Notes: generated from the sequence alone by a model not told the origin. Shown: positions 49,258 to 58,801, numbered from the stretch's first letter. The stretch is 64,000 nucleotides of DNA from DASUPK01 sp963833375 (GCA_963833375.1 CAWHXR010000001.1:186001-250000), one strand, 5' to 3'. Numbers and translations: made by a program.

Positions 49258-50466
49258 CTAGGAGGACCCGGCTGTCATCGTTGACGCCCTGATACGCAGA
49301 AGCAAGGTGCCCGCCCCGCACCCAAGCACCGCAGCCGTCAACCCGTAGGCGACATCGGCGCCCGCTACACCAAGCAACACGCCACCAAGGAGGGGGCCGA
49401 TGGTGTATCCCGCCGCATAGAGCACGTTCAGCACCCCGTAGCCAAGCCCACGTTCCGTCTCACCGAAGGCCTCGTCGAGCCAGGGGACCGCGGCGGCGAA
49501 CGTGAGGCTGAGTCCCGCGCCGAACACGGCGAGCGCCAGCGCCGCGCCCAGCGTGCCCCCGAGCCATGCGAGCAGCAGCGCCGACGCCGCTGTCAGGGCG
49601 AGGCCGGTGGCCGCGGGGCCGCGCCGGCCCCTCAGATCCCCCCACCGGCCCCCCAACGGCGCGAGCGCCGCATCGACCGCTATCGACCCCGCGAAGAGCA
49701 GCCCGATCCCGGCGCTGGACAGGTCGAGGCGAGAGTGAAAATCGAGCGGAGCGACTACTTCGATCAGCCCCAGCGCGCCCGCTGCACCGAGAGTCATGAG
49801 GGTGGCCACCGCTCCGATCCCGGATCCGATCGGGCCCCAGATCGCCGCCCATGAGAGGGTCTGCGGCGTGCGGCGCTGCGATTCGGGAGGGAGCACGGCT
49901 GCGGCCGCGAGCGCCAGTCCGACCGAGACGCCGCAAACGATCAGAAACGGAGCGGCATAGGAGATCAGGTCGGCAGTGACGCCACCCAGTGCGGGCCCGG
50001 CGATTGAGCCCGCCCCCGTTGCCGCCAGGGCGAATCCGATCGCCTCGCCCCGCCTCCCCGGCGGCGCCAAGTCGGACACGAGCGCGAGCGCCGCAATCCA
50101 GCTCGCCGCCGATCCGAACCCCTGGATCGCGCGACCGAGCATCAGAGCGTAGAGAGATTCGGAGGCCGCGATTACAGCGGAGCCCGCGGCCGCCAGGAGC
50201 AATCCTGCGATCACCAACTCCCTCCGTCCTCGTGAGTCGGCGAGCCGCCCCAGCGCGAGCGAGAGGAACACGATCGGCACCGCATAGGCTGCGAAGGAGG
50301 CGCCAAGCGCCCCCGCGCTTGCCCCCGTCCGTCGCTCGATGTCGGGGAGCAGCGGGGCAATCACTCCGAGCAGCGCGGTGTCGATCGTCACCGCGCTGAC
50401 GGCGATGGCGATGACTGCACGCCGGCGCGGGAGGGGTCTCGGCTGGGACGTCGGGGTGGTTCGCAT
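49258..50466 (-). CDS. MFS transporter
   Basis: A 402-residue transporter with 12 hydrophobic segments. The family loop motif is LGRLADSRGRRELVIAG between helices 2 and 3, with its second copy GRWGDLRGRRGPAATGL. The ATG at 50466 was preferred over an upstream extension because it directly precedes RRRAVIAIAVSAVTIDTALLG, the first helix. It converges on the TetR gene. The drug or metabolite moved is unknown; position suggests a link with the cluster. Confidence 0.88.
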   Translation of the reverse strand: MRTTPTSQPRPLPRRRAVIAIAVSAVTIDTALLGVIAPLLPDIERRTGASAGALGASFAAYAVPIVFLSLALGRLADSRGRRELVIAGLLLAAAGSAVIAASESLYALMLGRAIQGFGSAASWIAALALVSDLAPPGRRGEAIGFALAATGAGSIAGPALGGVTADLISYAAPFLIVCGVSVGLALAAAAVLPPESQRRTPQTLSWAAIWGPIGSGIGAVATLMTLGAAGALGLIEVVAPLDFHSRLDLSSAGIGLLFAGSIAVDAALAPLGGRWGDLRGRRGPAATGLALTAASALLLAWLGGTLGAALALAVFGAGLSLTFAAAVPWLDEAFGETERGLGYGVLNVLYAAGYTIGPLLGGVLLGVAGADVAYGLTAAVLGCGAGTLLLRIRASTMTAGSS

Positions 50467-50757
50467 GGCGGCGAAGCTCCGCTGCACTCTCGCATTCAGC
50501 CACCCGGCGTGATCAGCCGGTCTCGATCGATTGCCGGCGCTCGCTGACCTCGCGCTCCCAGCGAGAGCCACGTGGGATCTTTCGAAGACCACTGGCCAGC
50601 TTCGCCGGATTCGGCCATGCGGGGAATTGGGCCAGCTGAGTCCTGGCCGGAGCGCAAGACCGCCGCCTTCTCTTTGAAGACGACCCAGCTGCTGATCTCA
50701 GCTCATCTCAGCGTGCCTGGCCTCGCCCAGCATGAGCCCACCGAACGGCTTCACGGC
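50467..50757. other. Intergenic stretch upstream of the MFS gene
   Basis: About 290 bases without a reliable gene. It contains the element CAGCTG-ctgat-CTCAGCTCATCT at 50686-50708, similar to the palindrome at 52133-52152. The MFS promoter should be here. Confidence 0.45.
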
Positions 50758-50804
<47 letters not shown>

Positions 50805-50805
50805 G

Positions 50806-50833
50806 CCAAGGGCCCTCATACCGAGGCCCTTGG
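50806..50833 (+). terminator. Rho-independent terminator
   Basis: Nine-base-pair perfect stem CCAAGGGCC/GGCCCTTGG with ten-base loop followed on the plus strand by tgtttct. It lies directly 3' of the tRNA fragment and nine bases from the stop of the amine oxidase gene on the opposite strand, so it can serve both directions. Confidence 0.8.
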
Positions 50834-50841
50834 TGTTTCTC

Positions 50842-52044
50842 CTACGTGGACGAGAGGACCTGTTCGGCCGCGCGCTGTCCGCTCCGAAGCGCCCCCTCCA
50901 TCAGGCCGTGCAACTCACCCGCCGTGTGCTCGCCGGCGAAGAACAGGGGGCCGATCGGCTTCACCAAGTCGTCGTCGCGAAGGGGCGACGAGAGCGTGCG
51001 GGCCGAGTAGGAGCCCCGCACCCAGGGGTCATCGTTCCAGCTCGAGAGCATGGCGCTCCCCGGCTCCAGATCGAGATCTCCGCGAAGCGCGACCAAGGCG
51101 GCAGCCCAGCGATCGGCCCCGTCTGAGCCACCAAGGGCGTCGATCGCGGACATCGTGCCCGTGTAGCCGGTCACAAACGGAGCCGGCTCGCCGTCGGGGC
51201 CCAGCTGCGTGTAGGTCCAGAAGTGTCCGGCGACGGACATGATCGCGCTGGGCGGTGCGAGGGATTGCATACGCAGGAAGAGCTTCGAATTCTGACCGTA
51301 GGTGACCGCACGCAGCGCGTCCGCGGTAGCACCCTCGAGCGGAGGATCGAACTCGATCTCGGTCAACGGCGCGGTGGGGATCGCAGCAACAGCCGCGTCA
51401 GCCTTGATCTCAGCATCATCCGTGGCAACGTTCACGGCGTATTGCGACCAGTGCACCCTCCGCACCGGGGAGGAGAGGCGGACGGCTTCGCCCAGCTCGG
51501 CGGCGAGGGCCTCGGCGAGCCGCATGTTGCCGCCCTCCAGGCTGTGGTTGTCGAAATCGCCAAAGGTCGATGCTCCCTCGTCGAGCACCGAGGCCGCGAG
51601 GTCGTCGACGGGATGGCCATTCGAGATCGAGACGCGCGTCCGAATCAGCTTCGAGAGGGGCGGATCCAGGTCTAGGCCCGCGATCAAGTCGCCGGCGCTT
51701 GAGGCGTCCTCGGTCACGCCCCCGGCGATGCGGTCGAACGCGCCCTCGAGGGCCGAGTGGGACACAGCCTCCTCGCCGATCGGCACGCGCCGGCCATATG
51801 GGGTTCCCTTGAGCACCAGCGGGATGCCGAAACGCGCGGCCAGGGCATTCATCAAGTCGTAACCGGGCAGGATGAACTCGGCGCCCCGCTCGACCACCAC
51901 TCCATCCCCGAACGGCACCGACCAGACGCGGCCCCCCACCCGGTCGCGCGCCTCGAGCACGGTCACCTCCGCTCCGCCGGCGCGCAGGGCGTCGGCCGCG
52001 GCGAGGCCGGCAAAGCCGGCGCCGATGACGATGACCCGCTTCAT
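50842..52044 (-). CDS. Flavin-containing amine oxidase
   Basis: A 400-residue FAD enzyme of the monoamine/polyamine oxidase superfamily. The dinucleotide motif is VIVIGAGFAGLAAADALRAGG, followed by VTVLEARDRVGGRVWS. The C-terminal FAD motif is GPLFFAGEHTAGELHGLMEGALRSG. The ATG at 52044 is preceded by GGGGGGAAACC. The potABCD operon 1.7 kb away makes polyamines or related amines likely substrates. Its promoter region holds a perfect 14-base palindrome. Confidence 0.87.
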   Translation of the reverse strand: MKRVIVIGAGFAGLAAADALRAGGAEVTVLEARDRVGGRVWSVPFGDGVVVERGAEFILPGYDLMNALAARFGIPLVLKGTPYGRRVPIGEEAVSHSALEGAFDRIAGGVTEDASSAGDLIAGLDLDPPLSKLIRTRVSISNGHPVDDLAASVLDEGASTFGDFDNHSLEGGNMRLAEALAAELGEAVRLSSPVRRVHWSQYAVNVATDDAEIKADAAVAAIPTAPLTEIEFDPPLEGATADALRAVTYGQNSKLFLRMQSLAPPSAIMSVAGHFWTYTQLGPDGEPAPFVTGYTGTMSAIDALGGSDGADRWAAALVALRGDLDLEPGSAMLSSWNDDPWVRGSYSARTLSSPLRDDDLVKPIGPLFFAGEHTAGELHGLMEGALRSGQRAAEQVLSST

Positions 52045-52133
52045 TGGTTTCCCCCCTGCTCGCGCTTCACGACCGGGATTCTTCCAACGCTGGGCGCCGG
52101 GCACGAGCGGTGGCACCAAATTGAGCGCAATTC

Positions 52134-52147
52134 AGCTGAGCTCAGCT
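52134..52147. promoter_or_regulatory. Palindromic operator between amine oxidase and hydrolase
   Basis: AGCTGAGCTCAGCT is a perfect palindrome in the divergent promoter gap. The extended element CAGCTGAGCTCAGCTCATCT (52133-52152) has a partner at 50686-50708. Proposed as an operator because of symmetry and position; the binding protein is unknown. Confidence 0.5.
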
Positions 52148-52181
52148 CATCTGACGCAGAACACCGAGCGCTCGTAGGGGC

Positions 52182-52862
52182 TTGACGGCGACCACCTTCT
52201 CCCTGATCCACGGGGCCTGGCACGAGCCCTCGTGCTGGGATGAACTGACGCCGCGCCTGACGGAGCGCGGTCATCGGGTCATGATCCCCGACCTGCCTTT
52301 GCAGGATCCCGAGGCCGGCTTTGAAGAGCGGATCCGGCCGGCCCTCGAGGCGGTCGACCGAGTCCACGGTCGGCTGGTCATCGTCGGCCACTCGCAGGGA
52401 ACCGCCTACTCGTCCCTGGTCGCGGCGGCCAATCCGGAAGCCCTGCTCGTTCACCTCTGTCCGAGGCTGGGTGGATTCGAGCCGCCGCCGGGGGGCGCCG
52501 GATCCCTTCCGGGGGGCATCCCCTGGCCCGACCCCGGCCCGGACGGAGCCACCGCTTGGGGCGAGGAGGCCGCAATGAAGGTCATGTACGCGCGCGTGCC
52601 CGAGCCGCGTGCCAGCATGCTTGCCGGCCGGTTGCAGCCGATGGCTATGCCGCGGGGCGAGTATCCACTCGACGGCCCGCCTGACAACCGGACCGTGCGC
52701 ATCTACGCCGCCGAGGACGAGTTCTTCCAGCCGGAATTCGAGCGGTTCATGGCGCGCGACCTGTTCGGGGTCGAGCCGATCGAGATCCCCGGTGGGCACT
52801 TCCCGATGGTCGAGGACCCCGACTCCCTTGCCGAGCTCCTCGATCGGGTCGGGTCCGGCTAG
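52182..52862 (+). CDS. Alpha/beta hydrolase
   Basis: A 226-residue alpha/beta hydrolase with start TTG 52182. Oxyanion region SLIHGAWHEPSCW, nucleophile VIVGHSQGTAYS, acidic residue IYAAEDEFF and His in IPGGHFPMVED. It resembles salicylate-esterase/hydroxynitrile-lyase-type small hydrolases (HGAWH signature). It is divergent from the amine oxidase and convergent with the nitrilase gene (overlap of four bases). Substrate unknown. Confidence 0.85.
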   Translation: MTATTFSLIHGAWHEPSCWDELTPRLTERGHRVMIPDLPLQDPEAGFEERIRPALEAVDRVHGRLVIVGHSQGTAYSSLVAAANPEALLVHLCPRLGGFEPPPGGAGSLPGGIPWPDPGPDGATAWGEEAAMKVMYARVPEPRASMLAGRLQPMAMPRGEYPLDGPPDNRTVRIYAAEDEFFQPEFERFMARDLFGVEPIEIPGGHFPMVEDPDSLAELLDRVGSG

Positions 52863-53731
52863 GAGCGCCGGGCACTCGGGCGCCGACGGATCCGGCCGCC
52901 GTACATCGGCAGCTCCGGTCCGGCGCCGTCCAGGGAGTCGAGCTGCTCCCACATCCGCGACACGCCAGCGACGCCGAAGCTCCGCACCCGCTCCACCGCG
53001 TCGAGATCGAGCACGTCGGTGAGCAGCTCCTCCCCCTCCCCGGCCTGGACTCGCACCAGTCCCTCGGGGTCCACGACCAGACTTCGCCCCAGCGCCACCG
53101 GCTGCGCGGCGTTGACGTTGACGACGTAGAGCTGGTTGAAGATCGCGTTGGCCCGGGCGGCGATCAGCTCGGCCTCGCGGTCGGAGGTGGTGGTGAGCGT
53201 GGGCTGGATCACCACCTCGGCGCCGAGCCAGGCGAGCTGGCGGATCACCTCCGGAAAGAAGCCGTCGTAACAGATCGCCAGGCCGAGCCGGCCGACGTCC
53301 GGGATGTCGAAGGTGACGAAGCCGTCGCCCGGAACGGAGCGCTCGGACGGACGCCAGGGGAAGACCTTGCGGTAGCGAGCGGCGAGCCCGCCCTGCGGTG
53401 AGACGACGACCGCGGTGTTGTGGATGTGCCCCCGATCCGAGCGCTCGTAGACCGAGCCGGCGGCGACCCAGAGCTCGTTGTCGCGGGCGATCTCTCTGAG
53501 GCCCTCCGTGAGCGGCCCGGGAATCTCGACTGCGACCGAGTCGGCGTAGCCGTCGGACTCGTCGAGCAGCCCTGGGACCGCCGAGAGGTGGAGCTCGGGC
53601 AGCACCAGGAGTTGCGCGTGCGGGACGGCTGCCTTGACGGCAGGGGCTCGCTCGGCGAGGCGCTGGAGGGTGGCGTCGGGATCGCGCGCGATCGGCGCCG
53701 TCTGCATTGCGGCGATAGAGAGCGTTCTCAT
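52859..53731 (-). CDS. Carbon-nitrogen hydrolase (nitrilase superfamily)
   Basis: A 290-residue enzyme. The Glu-Lys-Cys triad is seen as LVLPELHLSA, ARYRKVFPWRP and LAICYDGFFPE. The ATG at 53731 gives MRTLSIAAMQTAPI, the expected start. It is the last gene of the pot operon. Amidases of this group include N-carbamoylputrescine amidase and omega-amidases; placement with polyamine transporter genes suggests cleavage of an amide in the imported compound (inference). Confidence 0.85.
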   Translation of the reverse strand: MRTLSIAAMQTAPIARDPDATLQRLAERAPAVKAAVPHAQLLVLPELHLSAVPGLLDESDGYADSVAVEIPGPLTEGLREIARDNELWVAAGSVYERSDRGHIHNTAVVVSPQGGLAARYRKVFPWRPSERSVPGDGFVTFDIPDVGRLGLAICYDGFFPEVIRQLAWLGAEVVIQPTLTTTSDREAELIAARANAIFNQLYVVNVNAAQPVALGRSLVVDPEGLVRVQAGEGEELLTDVLDLDAVERVRSFGVAGVSRMWEQLDSLDGAGPELPMYGGRIRRRPSARRS

Positions 53732-53738
53732 CCGAGCC

Positions 53739-54878
53739 TCAGCTGGCGGCGACAGTCTCCGGATCCGGCTCCTCACCCTTGAGGGAAGGCCCATCGCCGA
53801 TGCCCGCAGGGAGGACGCGCAGCGCGTCTACGGGCAGGTGGAGCTGCACCGGGGTGCCCTGCTCGTAGGGGATTCCGCCGCCGGTGTTCTGAACGAGCGC
53901 CTGGAGCGCTTCCCCGGTGGCGGCCCGGACGATCACCTGGATCGTCGAGCCCACGTAGACGACGCGCTCCACCATCGCCGGGATGCGGTTCTGCCCCGAC
54001 GGAGACCCGTGCTCTTCGAGCTCGATGCGCTCCGGTCGGATGACTATCTTCGCCTCCCCCGAGACGTCGCGGTCCGTACCGCGCGTCTCGAGCTCGTAGC
54101 CGTCCAGCGCGACGCGGCAGGCGCTCGTGCCGGCACTGACGATGGTGGCCTGCATGAGGTTCGACACGCCGAGGAAGTCGGCTACGTAGAGCGTCTCGGG
54201 ATCCTCATAGACGTCCTGAGGCGCCCCGACCTGCTCGATGTGCCCGTCCTTCATGACCGCGAGGCGGTCGCTCATCGTGAGCGCCTCCTCCTGGTCGTGG
54301 GTGACGTAGAGGAACGTGATGCCGACCTCCTGCTGGAGCGACTTGAGCTCGATCTGGAGGGCCTTGCGAAGCTTCGCATCGAGGGCGCCGAGCGGCTCGT
54401 CCAGAAGGAGCACGGCCGGGTTGAGGACGAGAGCGCGCGCCAAGGCGACGCGCTGCTGCTGCCCGCCCGAGAGCTCGGACGACTTGCGCCTCTCGTAACC
54501 CGGAAGCTGGACGAGCTCGAGCGCCTTGCCGACGCGCTCGCGGATCTCGGCTTTCGGCCGCTTCGCCTGCTTCAGCCCGAAGGCGATGTTGTCGTAGACG
54601 TTCAGGTGCGGGAAGAGCGCGTAGTTCTGGAAGACGGTGTTGACGTTGCGCAAATGAGGCGGTGTGTAGGCGACGTCTGTGCCGTCCAGGAGGATCTCAC
54701 CGGAAGTCGGTTGCTCGAAGCCGGCGATCATTCGCAGAGTGGTCGTCTTCCCGCAGCCGGACGGCCCGAGGAGCGAGAAGAACTCACCACCCGGGATCAG
54801 GAGATCGATGCCGTCCACCGCGGTCACCTCGGCGAACTGCTTGGTCAGCTTGCCCAGTTCGATTTCGCCGCGTGCCAT
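53739..54878 (-). CDS. potA: Spermidine/putrescine ABC transporter ATP-binding protein
   Basis: A 379-residue ABC ATPase of the PotA/MalK type. Walker A LLGPSGCGKTTTLRMIAG, signature SELSGGQQQRVALARAL, Walker B VLLLDEPLGALDAKLR and switch VTHDQEEA. The C-terminal TOBE domain (about residues 240-360) follows. It is in an operon with two permeases and a binding protein, which supports assignment. Confidence 0.92.
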   Translation of the reverse strand: MARGEIELGKLTKQFAEVTAVDGIDLLIPGGEFFSLLGPSGCGKTTTLRMIAGFEQPTSGEILLDGTDVAYTPPHLRNVNTVFQNYALFPHLNVYDNIAFGLKQAKRPKAEIRERVGKALELVQLPGYERRKSSELSGGQQQRVALARALVLNPAVLLLDEPLGALDAKLRKALQIELKSLQQEVGITFLYVTHDQEEALTMSDRLAVMKDGHIEQVGAPQDVYEDPETLYVADFLGVSNLMQATIVSAGTSACRVALDGYELETRGTDRDVSGEAKIVIRPERIELEEHGSPSGQNRIPAMVERVVYVGSTIQVIVRAATGEALQALVQNTGGGIPYEQGTPVQLHLPVDALRVLPAGIGDGPSLKGEEPDPETVAAS

Positions 54879-54891
54879 TGGTCTTCCGAAA

Positions 54892-55845
54892 CTAGGTGAG
54901 GTCGAAGGCGCCGCCGAAGTCCTCCGCCGGTTTGCCCGCCCGACGCTCTCCGCGGGTGAAGAGGCGCCAGAGGAGGAAGCCGGCCGCGACGATGAGCAGG
55001 GTTGACACCATCATGATCGTTGCGATCGCGTTCACAGACGGTAACGGCGCGGCGCGCGTGGCTGAGTAGATCTGGATCGGGACGGTGTCCGTGGGCGCGC
55101 CGCTTGACAGCCACTGGCTGATGACGAAGTCGTCGGCCGAGATCGCGAAGACCACGGCGGCCGAGGCGACGATCGCCGGGGTGAGCAAGGGCAGGAGGAC
55201 GCGCGTCAACGCGACGAACGGGGAAGCCCCGAGGTCGGCGGCGGCCTCCTCGTACTGCCTGCCGATCGAGAACAGCCGACCGCGCACGATTACGACCACG
55301 AAGGAGATCGAGAAGGTCACGTGGCCGAGGATCTGGGCGAGCGTTCCCGTGTGAACGAAGGTGAAGATGTGGCTGAAGACGAGGAGGAGCGACACGCCCA
55401 TGACGATTTCGGGCGTGACCAACGGAAAGAGCATGATGAAGTTGGAGGTGCCGGAGCCGCGACCGCGCCAGCGGGCGAGACCGATGGCGAGCAGAACCCC
55501 GAGCGGGACGGCGATGAGAACGTCCGCTCCCGCCAGCTTGAAGCTCTGAACAAGAGAATGCCGCAGGGTCGGGTCGTGCCAGACCGAGTCCACTGGATCC
55601 CCCCAGTACCAGCGCGTCGAGAAGCCCTCCCAGACCGTGCGCGACCGGGTCGCATTGAAGGAGAACAGTACCGCGATCGCCACCGGCACGATCGACCAGA
55701 TGATGTAGGCCCAGGTGAAGACGACCAGGAAGCGCGGCTTTCCCCATGGGTTGCGGAGCCAGCCGCGCAGGCGGGTCGAAGTCGCAGGCTGCGGCCTCGC
55801 TCGCGGCTCGGTCGGCCTCGCGCGCGGCTCGGCAACGGCCGTCAC
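54892..55845 (-). CDS. potC: Spermidine/putrescine ABC transporter permease PotC
   Basis: A 317-residue permease with six hydrophobic segments. The cytoplasmic coupling loop EEAAADLGASPFVALTRVLLP is typical of binding-protein-dependent permeases. A Pro/Arg-rich stretch (EPRARPTEPRARPQPATS) precedes the first helix. Its ATG overlaps the potB stop. Positioned after potB, as is common. Confidence 0.9.
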   Translation of the reverse strand: MTAVAEPRARPTEPRARPQPATSTRLRGWLRNPWGKPRFLVVFTWAYIIWSIVPVAIAVLFSFNATRSRTVWEGFSTRWYWGDPVDSVWHDPTLRHSLVQSFKLAGADVLIAVPLGVLLAIGLARWRGRGSGTSNFIMLFPLVTPEIVMGVSLLLVFSHIFTFVHTGTLAQILGHVTFSISFVVVIVRGRLFSIGRQYEEAAADLGASPFVALTRVLLPLLTPAIVASAAVVFAISADDFVISQWLSSGAPTDTVPIQIYSATRAAPLPSVNAIATIMMVSTLLIVAAGFLLWRLFTRGERRAGKPAEDFGGAFDLT

Positions 55846-56744
55846 AGCGCCCCCACCGTCCCGCCCTCGCGTTGGGCGCGATGGATGCTCCGCATGTAAT
55901 AGAGCATCAGGATCGTCAGGAAGGCGGCAAGCACGATCGTGAGCGCGGCGCCGATCGTCGGCTGCGGCCCGCCATGGAAGTAGAGGTCGATCTGGTTGCC
56001 GATCAGCGACGTCTTCGGCGAGCCCGAGACGATGTTCGGCGTGTAGTAGTCGCCGAACATCGGGAGCGTGATGAGGACGGCGCCCCCCAGGATGCCGGTT
56101 TTCGAGAGCGGGAGGGTGACCTTGCGAAACGCGGACCAGGGGCTCGCACCGAGGTCACGTGCAGCTTCCAGGTGGCTGCGGTCGATGCGATCGAGCGCGG
56201 CGAAGAGTGGCAGGATCAGGTACGGGATGTAGCCGTAGACGAGGGCGAAGATCACGGTCGAGGCGCTCCCGCCGAGCCAGTCCCGCGGCTGGCTGAGCAC
56301 GTGGGTGAACGTCAGGACGCTGTTCACCCAGCCGTTCTCCTGCAGGAGATTCACCCAGGCGAGCATTCGCATCATGTAGCTGATCCAGAGGGGCAGGATG
56401 ATCAGGATGAGAACGACGCCTTTCCACCGCCCCGCGTGCCGGGCCGTGTAGTAGGCGACCGGATACCCGATCAGCAGGCAGAGGACCAGGGAGATGAGGA
56501 CGTAAAGGAGCGTCCTGACCTCGACGTCGAACCAGATTCCGCCCGGGGCGAGCCGACCGAGGACCTCGGTGAGCCAACCCACGTTCCATTCGAGCGGGTT
56601 CCAGATGGGAACCGGTTGGAACAGGATCGGGTCGACCGTTCCCAGCGCGACCCCAAGGACCGCATAGAACGGAACGACGAAGAGGAGAACCAGCCAGAGA
56701 ACGCCCGGGAGGGCAAGAGTGGGCCACAGCCAGCGCCGGTACAC
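55842..56744 (-). CDS. potB: Spermidine/putrescine ABC transporter permease PotB
   Basis: A 300-residue permease. It begins YRRWLWPTLALPGVLWLVLLF; coupling loop is LEAARDLGASPWSAFRKVTLP. Six hydrophobic segments are present. GTG start at 56744, 34 bases after the potD stop. Pairs with PotC to form the channel. Confidence 0.9.
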   Translation of the reverse strand: MYRRWLWPTLALPGVLWLVLLFVVPFYAVLGVALGTVDPILFQPVPIWNPLEWNVGWLTEVLGRLAPGGIWFDVEVRTLLYVLISLVLCLLIGYPVAYYTARHAGRWKGVVLILIILPLWISYMMRMLAWVNLLQENGWVNSVLTFTHVLSQPRDWLGGSASTVIFALVYGYIPYLILPLFAALDRIDRSHLEAARDLGASPWSAFRKVTLPLSKTGILGGAVLITLPMFGDYYTPNIVSGSPKTSLIGNQIDLYFHGGPQPTIGAALTIVLAAFLTILMLYYMRSIHRAQREGGTVGAL

Positions 56745-56778
56745 GACGCCCTAACGCTCCCGCCCCGGACCCGTCAAC

Positions 56779-58068
56779 TCACCCTCCGGCGAGGAAGTTC
56801 GAGTAGCCGTCCTCCCACAGCGCCTGTCCCTTGGACGTGAGCGTGCAGTACTGCAGCGAGTCGGGCCCGAGATCGTCGTTCGTCAGAACGCTGTTCGCCA
56901 GGTTCTCGGGCACGACTCCCTTCTGCACCAGGGTGCTCGGGTCGATCTCGTTGAGGGGCGGCTGATACCCGTTGAAGTCGACGAAGTTCGAATAGGCGAC
57001 GCCGTTGTCGAGGAGGTAGTTGAGGAACAGATGCGAGAGCACCGGCTTCTTCGTGCTCGAGCAAACCGCGAAGCAGTCGTTCTGCACCGGCACCTTCCCC
57101 TTGGGTGCCTTCCAGAAGGCGAGGGCGCTCGCCGGCGTTCCCTTCGGGAGGTAGTAGATGTAGCCCGCGATCATGTCCCCCGACCACGCCTGGTTGAGCC
57201 AACTCGACCCCTCCGGGACCGTCTGGAACTGGAGGTCGCCCACCTTGATGTTGCAGATGCCGTAGAGCTCCTTGAGGTCGGACACCGCCTGGTTCACGAG
57301 GGCGGGATCCTCGGTGTTGATGTCTGTGTGCCCCTTGCGCAGGAGCGCCATGCCGATCGTCTCCCGGTTCTCGGAGAGGAGCGCCACGTTGCCCTTGTAC
57401 GCCTGAGACTCCCAGAAGATGTCCCACGGCTGGTCCATGCCGGCGATGTCCTGCTTGACCTTGTCCGCCCGCCAGGCGATGCCGGTGGCGTAGACGGTGT
57501 AGGGAACGGTGTAGCGCGACTCGCCGTCGTAGAACGGGCTGTGGAGCTGCGGCCAGATGTTCTTCTGGAGGTTCGGGATGTAGTCGAGGTTGATCGGCTT
57601 GATCAGCTTGCCGGCAACGGCGATGTCGAGCACGTCCGGAGTGATATTCGTCACGTCGGGCGAGACGGCTCCGGAGGCAAGCCGCTGGATTCCGGAGTTG
57701 ACGTTGTCGAACGGCGTGTACTGGACGTCGACGTTGTACTTGGCCCCGAACTCGTTGAGGAGCTTCCTGTAGAGGTAGGCGGGATAGTTGAAGACGGTGA
57801 ACGTCCCGCCTGTCTCCGGCTGGAGACCCGACGCGATGGGATCCTCCCAACGCGGCAGGGTCACGCTCTTGTCGGGCCTCGCGAGCGGCAGGCCTCCCGG
57901 CCCGACGAGTTCGCCGCTCGCGCCGGTGCTCTCCGCGACGTTCGTCGAGTTGCCGCAAGCGGCGAGCAGGGGGCCGGCACCGGAGAGGGCCACGGCGGCA
58001 CCTGCGCCTCGTAGCAGGAAACCGCGCCTGCTCAGGGAGTTCGGCCGTTCCTTCGGGTGGTGCGTCAT
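56779..58068 (-). CDS. potD: Spermidine/putrescine-binding lipoprotein, Tat-exported
   Basis: A 429-residue substrate-binding protein. The leader has the twin-Arg SLSRRGFLLRG, a hydrophobic stretch and lipobox LLAAC, so it is exported folded and then lipidated. Mature features are FTVFNYPAYLYRKLL, VPYTVYATGIAWR, and PWDIFWESQAYKGNVALL, as in PotD/PotF-like proteins. ATG overlaps the stop of the TetR gene (ATGA). Specificity among polyamines cannot be read directly. Confidence 0.9.
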   Translation of the reverse strand: MTHHPKERPNSLSRRGFLLRGAGAAVALSGAGPLLAACGNSTNVAESTGASGELVGPGGLPLARPDKSVTLPRWEDPIASGLQPETGGTFTVFNYPAYLYRKLLNEFGAKYNVDVQYTPFDNVNSGIQRLASGAVSPDVTNITPDVLDIAVAGKLIKPINLDYIPNLQKNIWPQLHSPFYDGESRYTVPYTVYATGIAWRADKVKQDIAGMDQPWDIFWESQAYKGNVALLSENRETIGMALLRKGHTDINTEDPALVNQAVSDLKELYGICNIKVGDLQFQTVPEGSSWLNQAWSGDMIAGYIYYLPKGTPASALAFWKAPKGKVPVQNDCFAVCSSTKKPVLSHLFLNYLLDNGVAYSNFVDFNGYQPPLNEIDPSTLVQKGVVPENLANSVLTNDDLGPDSLQYCTLTSKGQALWEDGYSNFLAGG

Positions 58069-58763
58069 TCGAGTTCCCTCCTGAGTTCGGTGTCCGCGAG
58101 GTGGGGCACGGTCTCACGGACGGCGTACTTTGCTGCCTCCGATCCATCCCCCGCCGCGGTCTCGTAGGCCGCCGCCCCCAACTCACAGTCGAGGAGCGAC
58201 TCGGCCATCTGGAGCGCACAGCGAAGCATCCGCTCGCGAGCCACATCGGGGTCATGCAGCGTCGCCTGGACGGCGAGTCCGTCGAGGAGCGAGCCGAGCA
58301 GCAGAGCCACCTCGTCGGCATCGGCATCACCGAACTCACCCGCCCCCTGCCCGGCTCGGATCACGGCCGCGATCTCCTCGCGCCAGCGGTTGTCCAGTCG
58401 CTGACGAGCTTGTCGCGACGCGGGATCACGAAGAGCGCGGGCCCAAAGCTCGATCCACAGGGTCCAGTCGTACTCGTCGGCTGAAGCCTCGATCATGAAC
58501 CGCAACTGGTCGCGCGGGCGCTCCAACAGGTGAATGCGCTCGCGCATCTCGACGTAGAAGCTTTCCTCGTCGACCGTCAGCGCCTCGGCGAGCAACTCGT
58601 CCTTCGACCGGAACCAATAGAGCACCGCCGGCGGGCTGGTACCCGCTCGTTCGGCGACGTCCGCGATCCGCGTCGATGCAAGGCCGCGTTCGACGATCAC
58701 GTCTGCTGCGGCCCTGAGCAGCTGCGGTCTACGGATATGGTCGATCTGCGGACGCGGGCTCAC
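58065..58763 (-). CDS. TetR-family regulator of the pot operon
   Basis: A 232-residue TetR protein from GTG 58763 with site GGAGAGACCGGG. HTH region: RRPQLLRAAADVIVERGLASTRIADVAERAG, SPPAVLYWFRSKDELL. It resembles BetI-like repressors. It heads the operon and is coupled to potD. A palindrome 25 bases upstream is a probable autoregulatory operator. Confidence 0.87.
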   Translation of the reverse strand: MSPRPQIDHIRRPQLLRAAADVIVERGLASTRIADVAERAGTSPPAVLYWFRSKDELLAEALTVDEESFYVEMRERIHLLERPRDQLRFMIEASADEYDWTLWIELWARALRDPASRQARQRLDNRWREEIAAVIRAGQGAGEFGDADADEVALLLGSLLDGLAVQATLHDPDVARERMLRCALQMAESLLDCELGAAAYETAAGDGSEAAKYAVRETVPHLADTELRRELE

Positions 58764-58787
58764 CCCGGTCTCTCCTCGCCCGAACGC

Positions 58788-58801
58788 TGAACAGCCGTTC
58801 A
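58788..58801. promoter_or_regulatory. Operator palindrome for the pot-operon TetR
   Basis: TGAACAGCCGTTCA, inverted half-sites TGAAC/GTTCA around four bases, lies just upstream of the TetR start. This arrangement is typical for TetR autoregulation. Confidence 0.6.
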
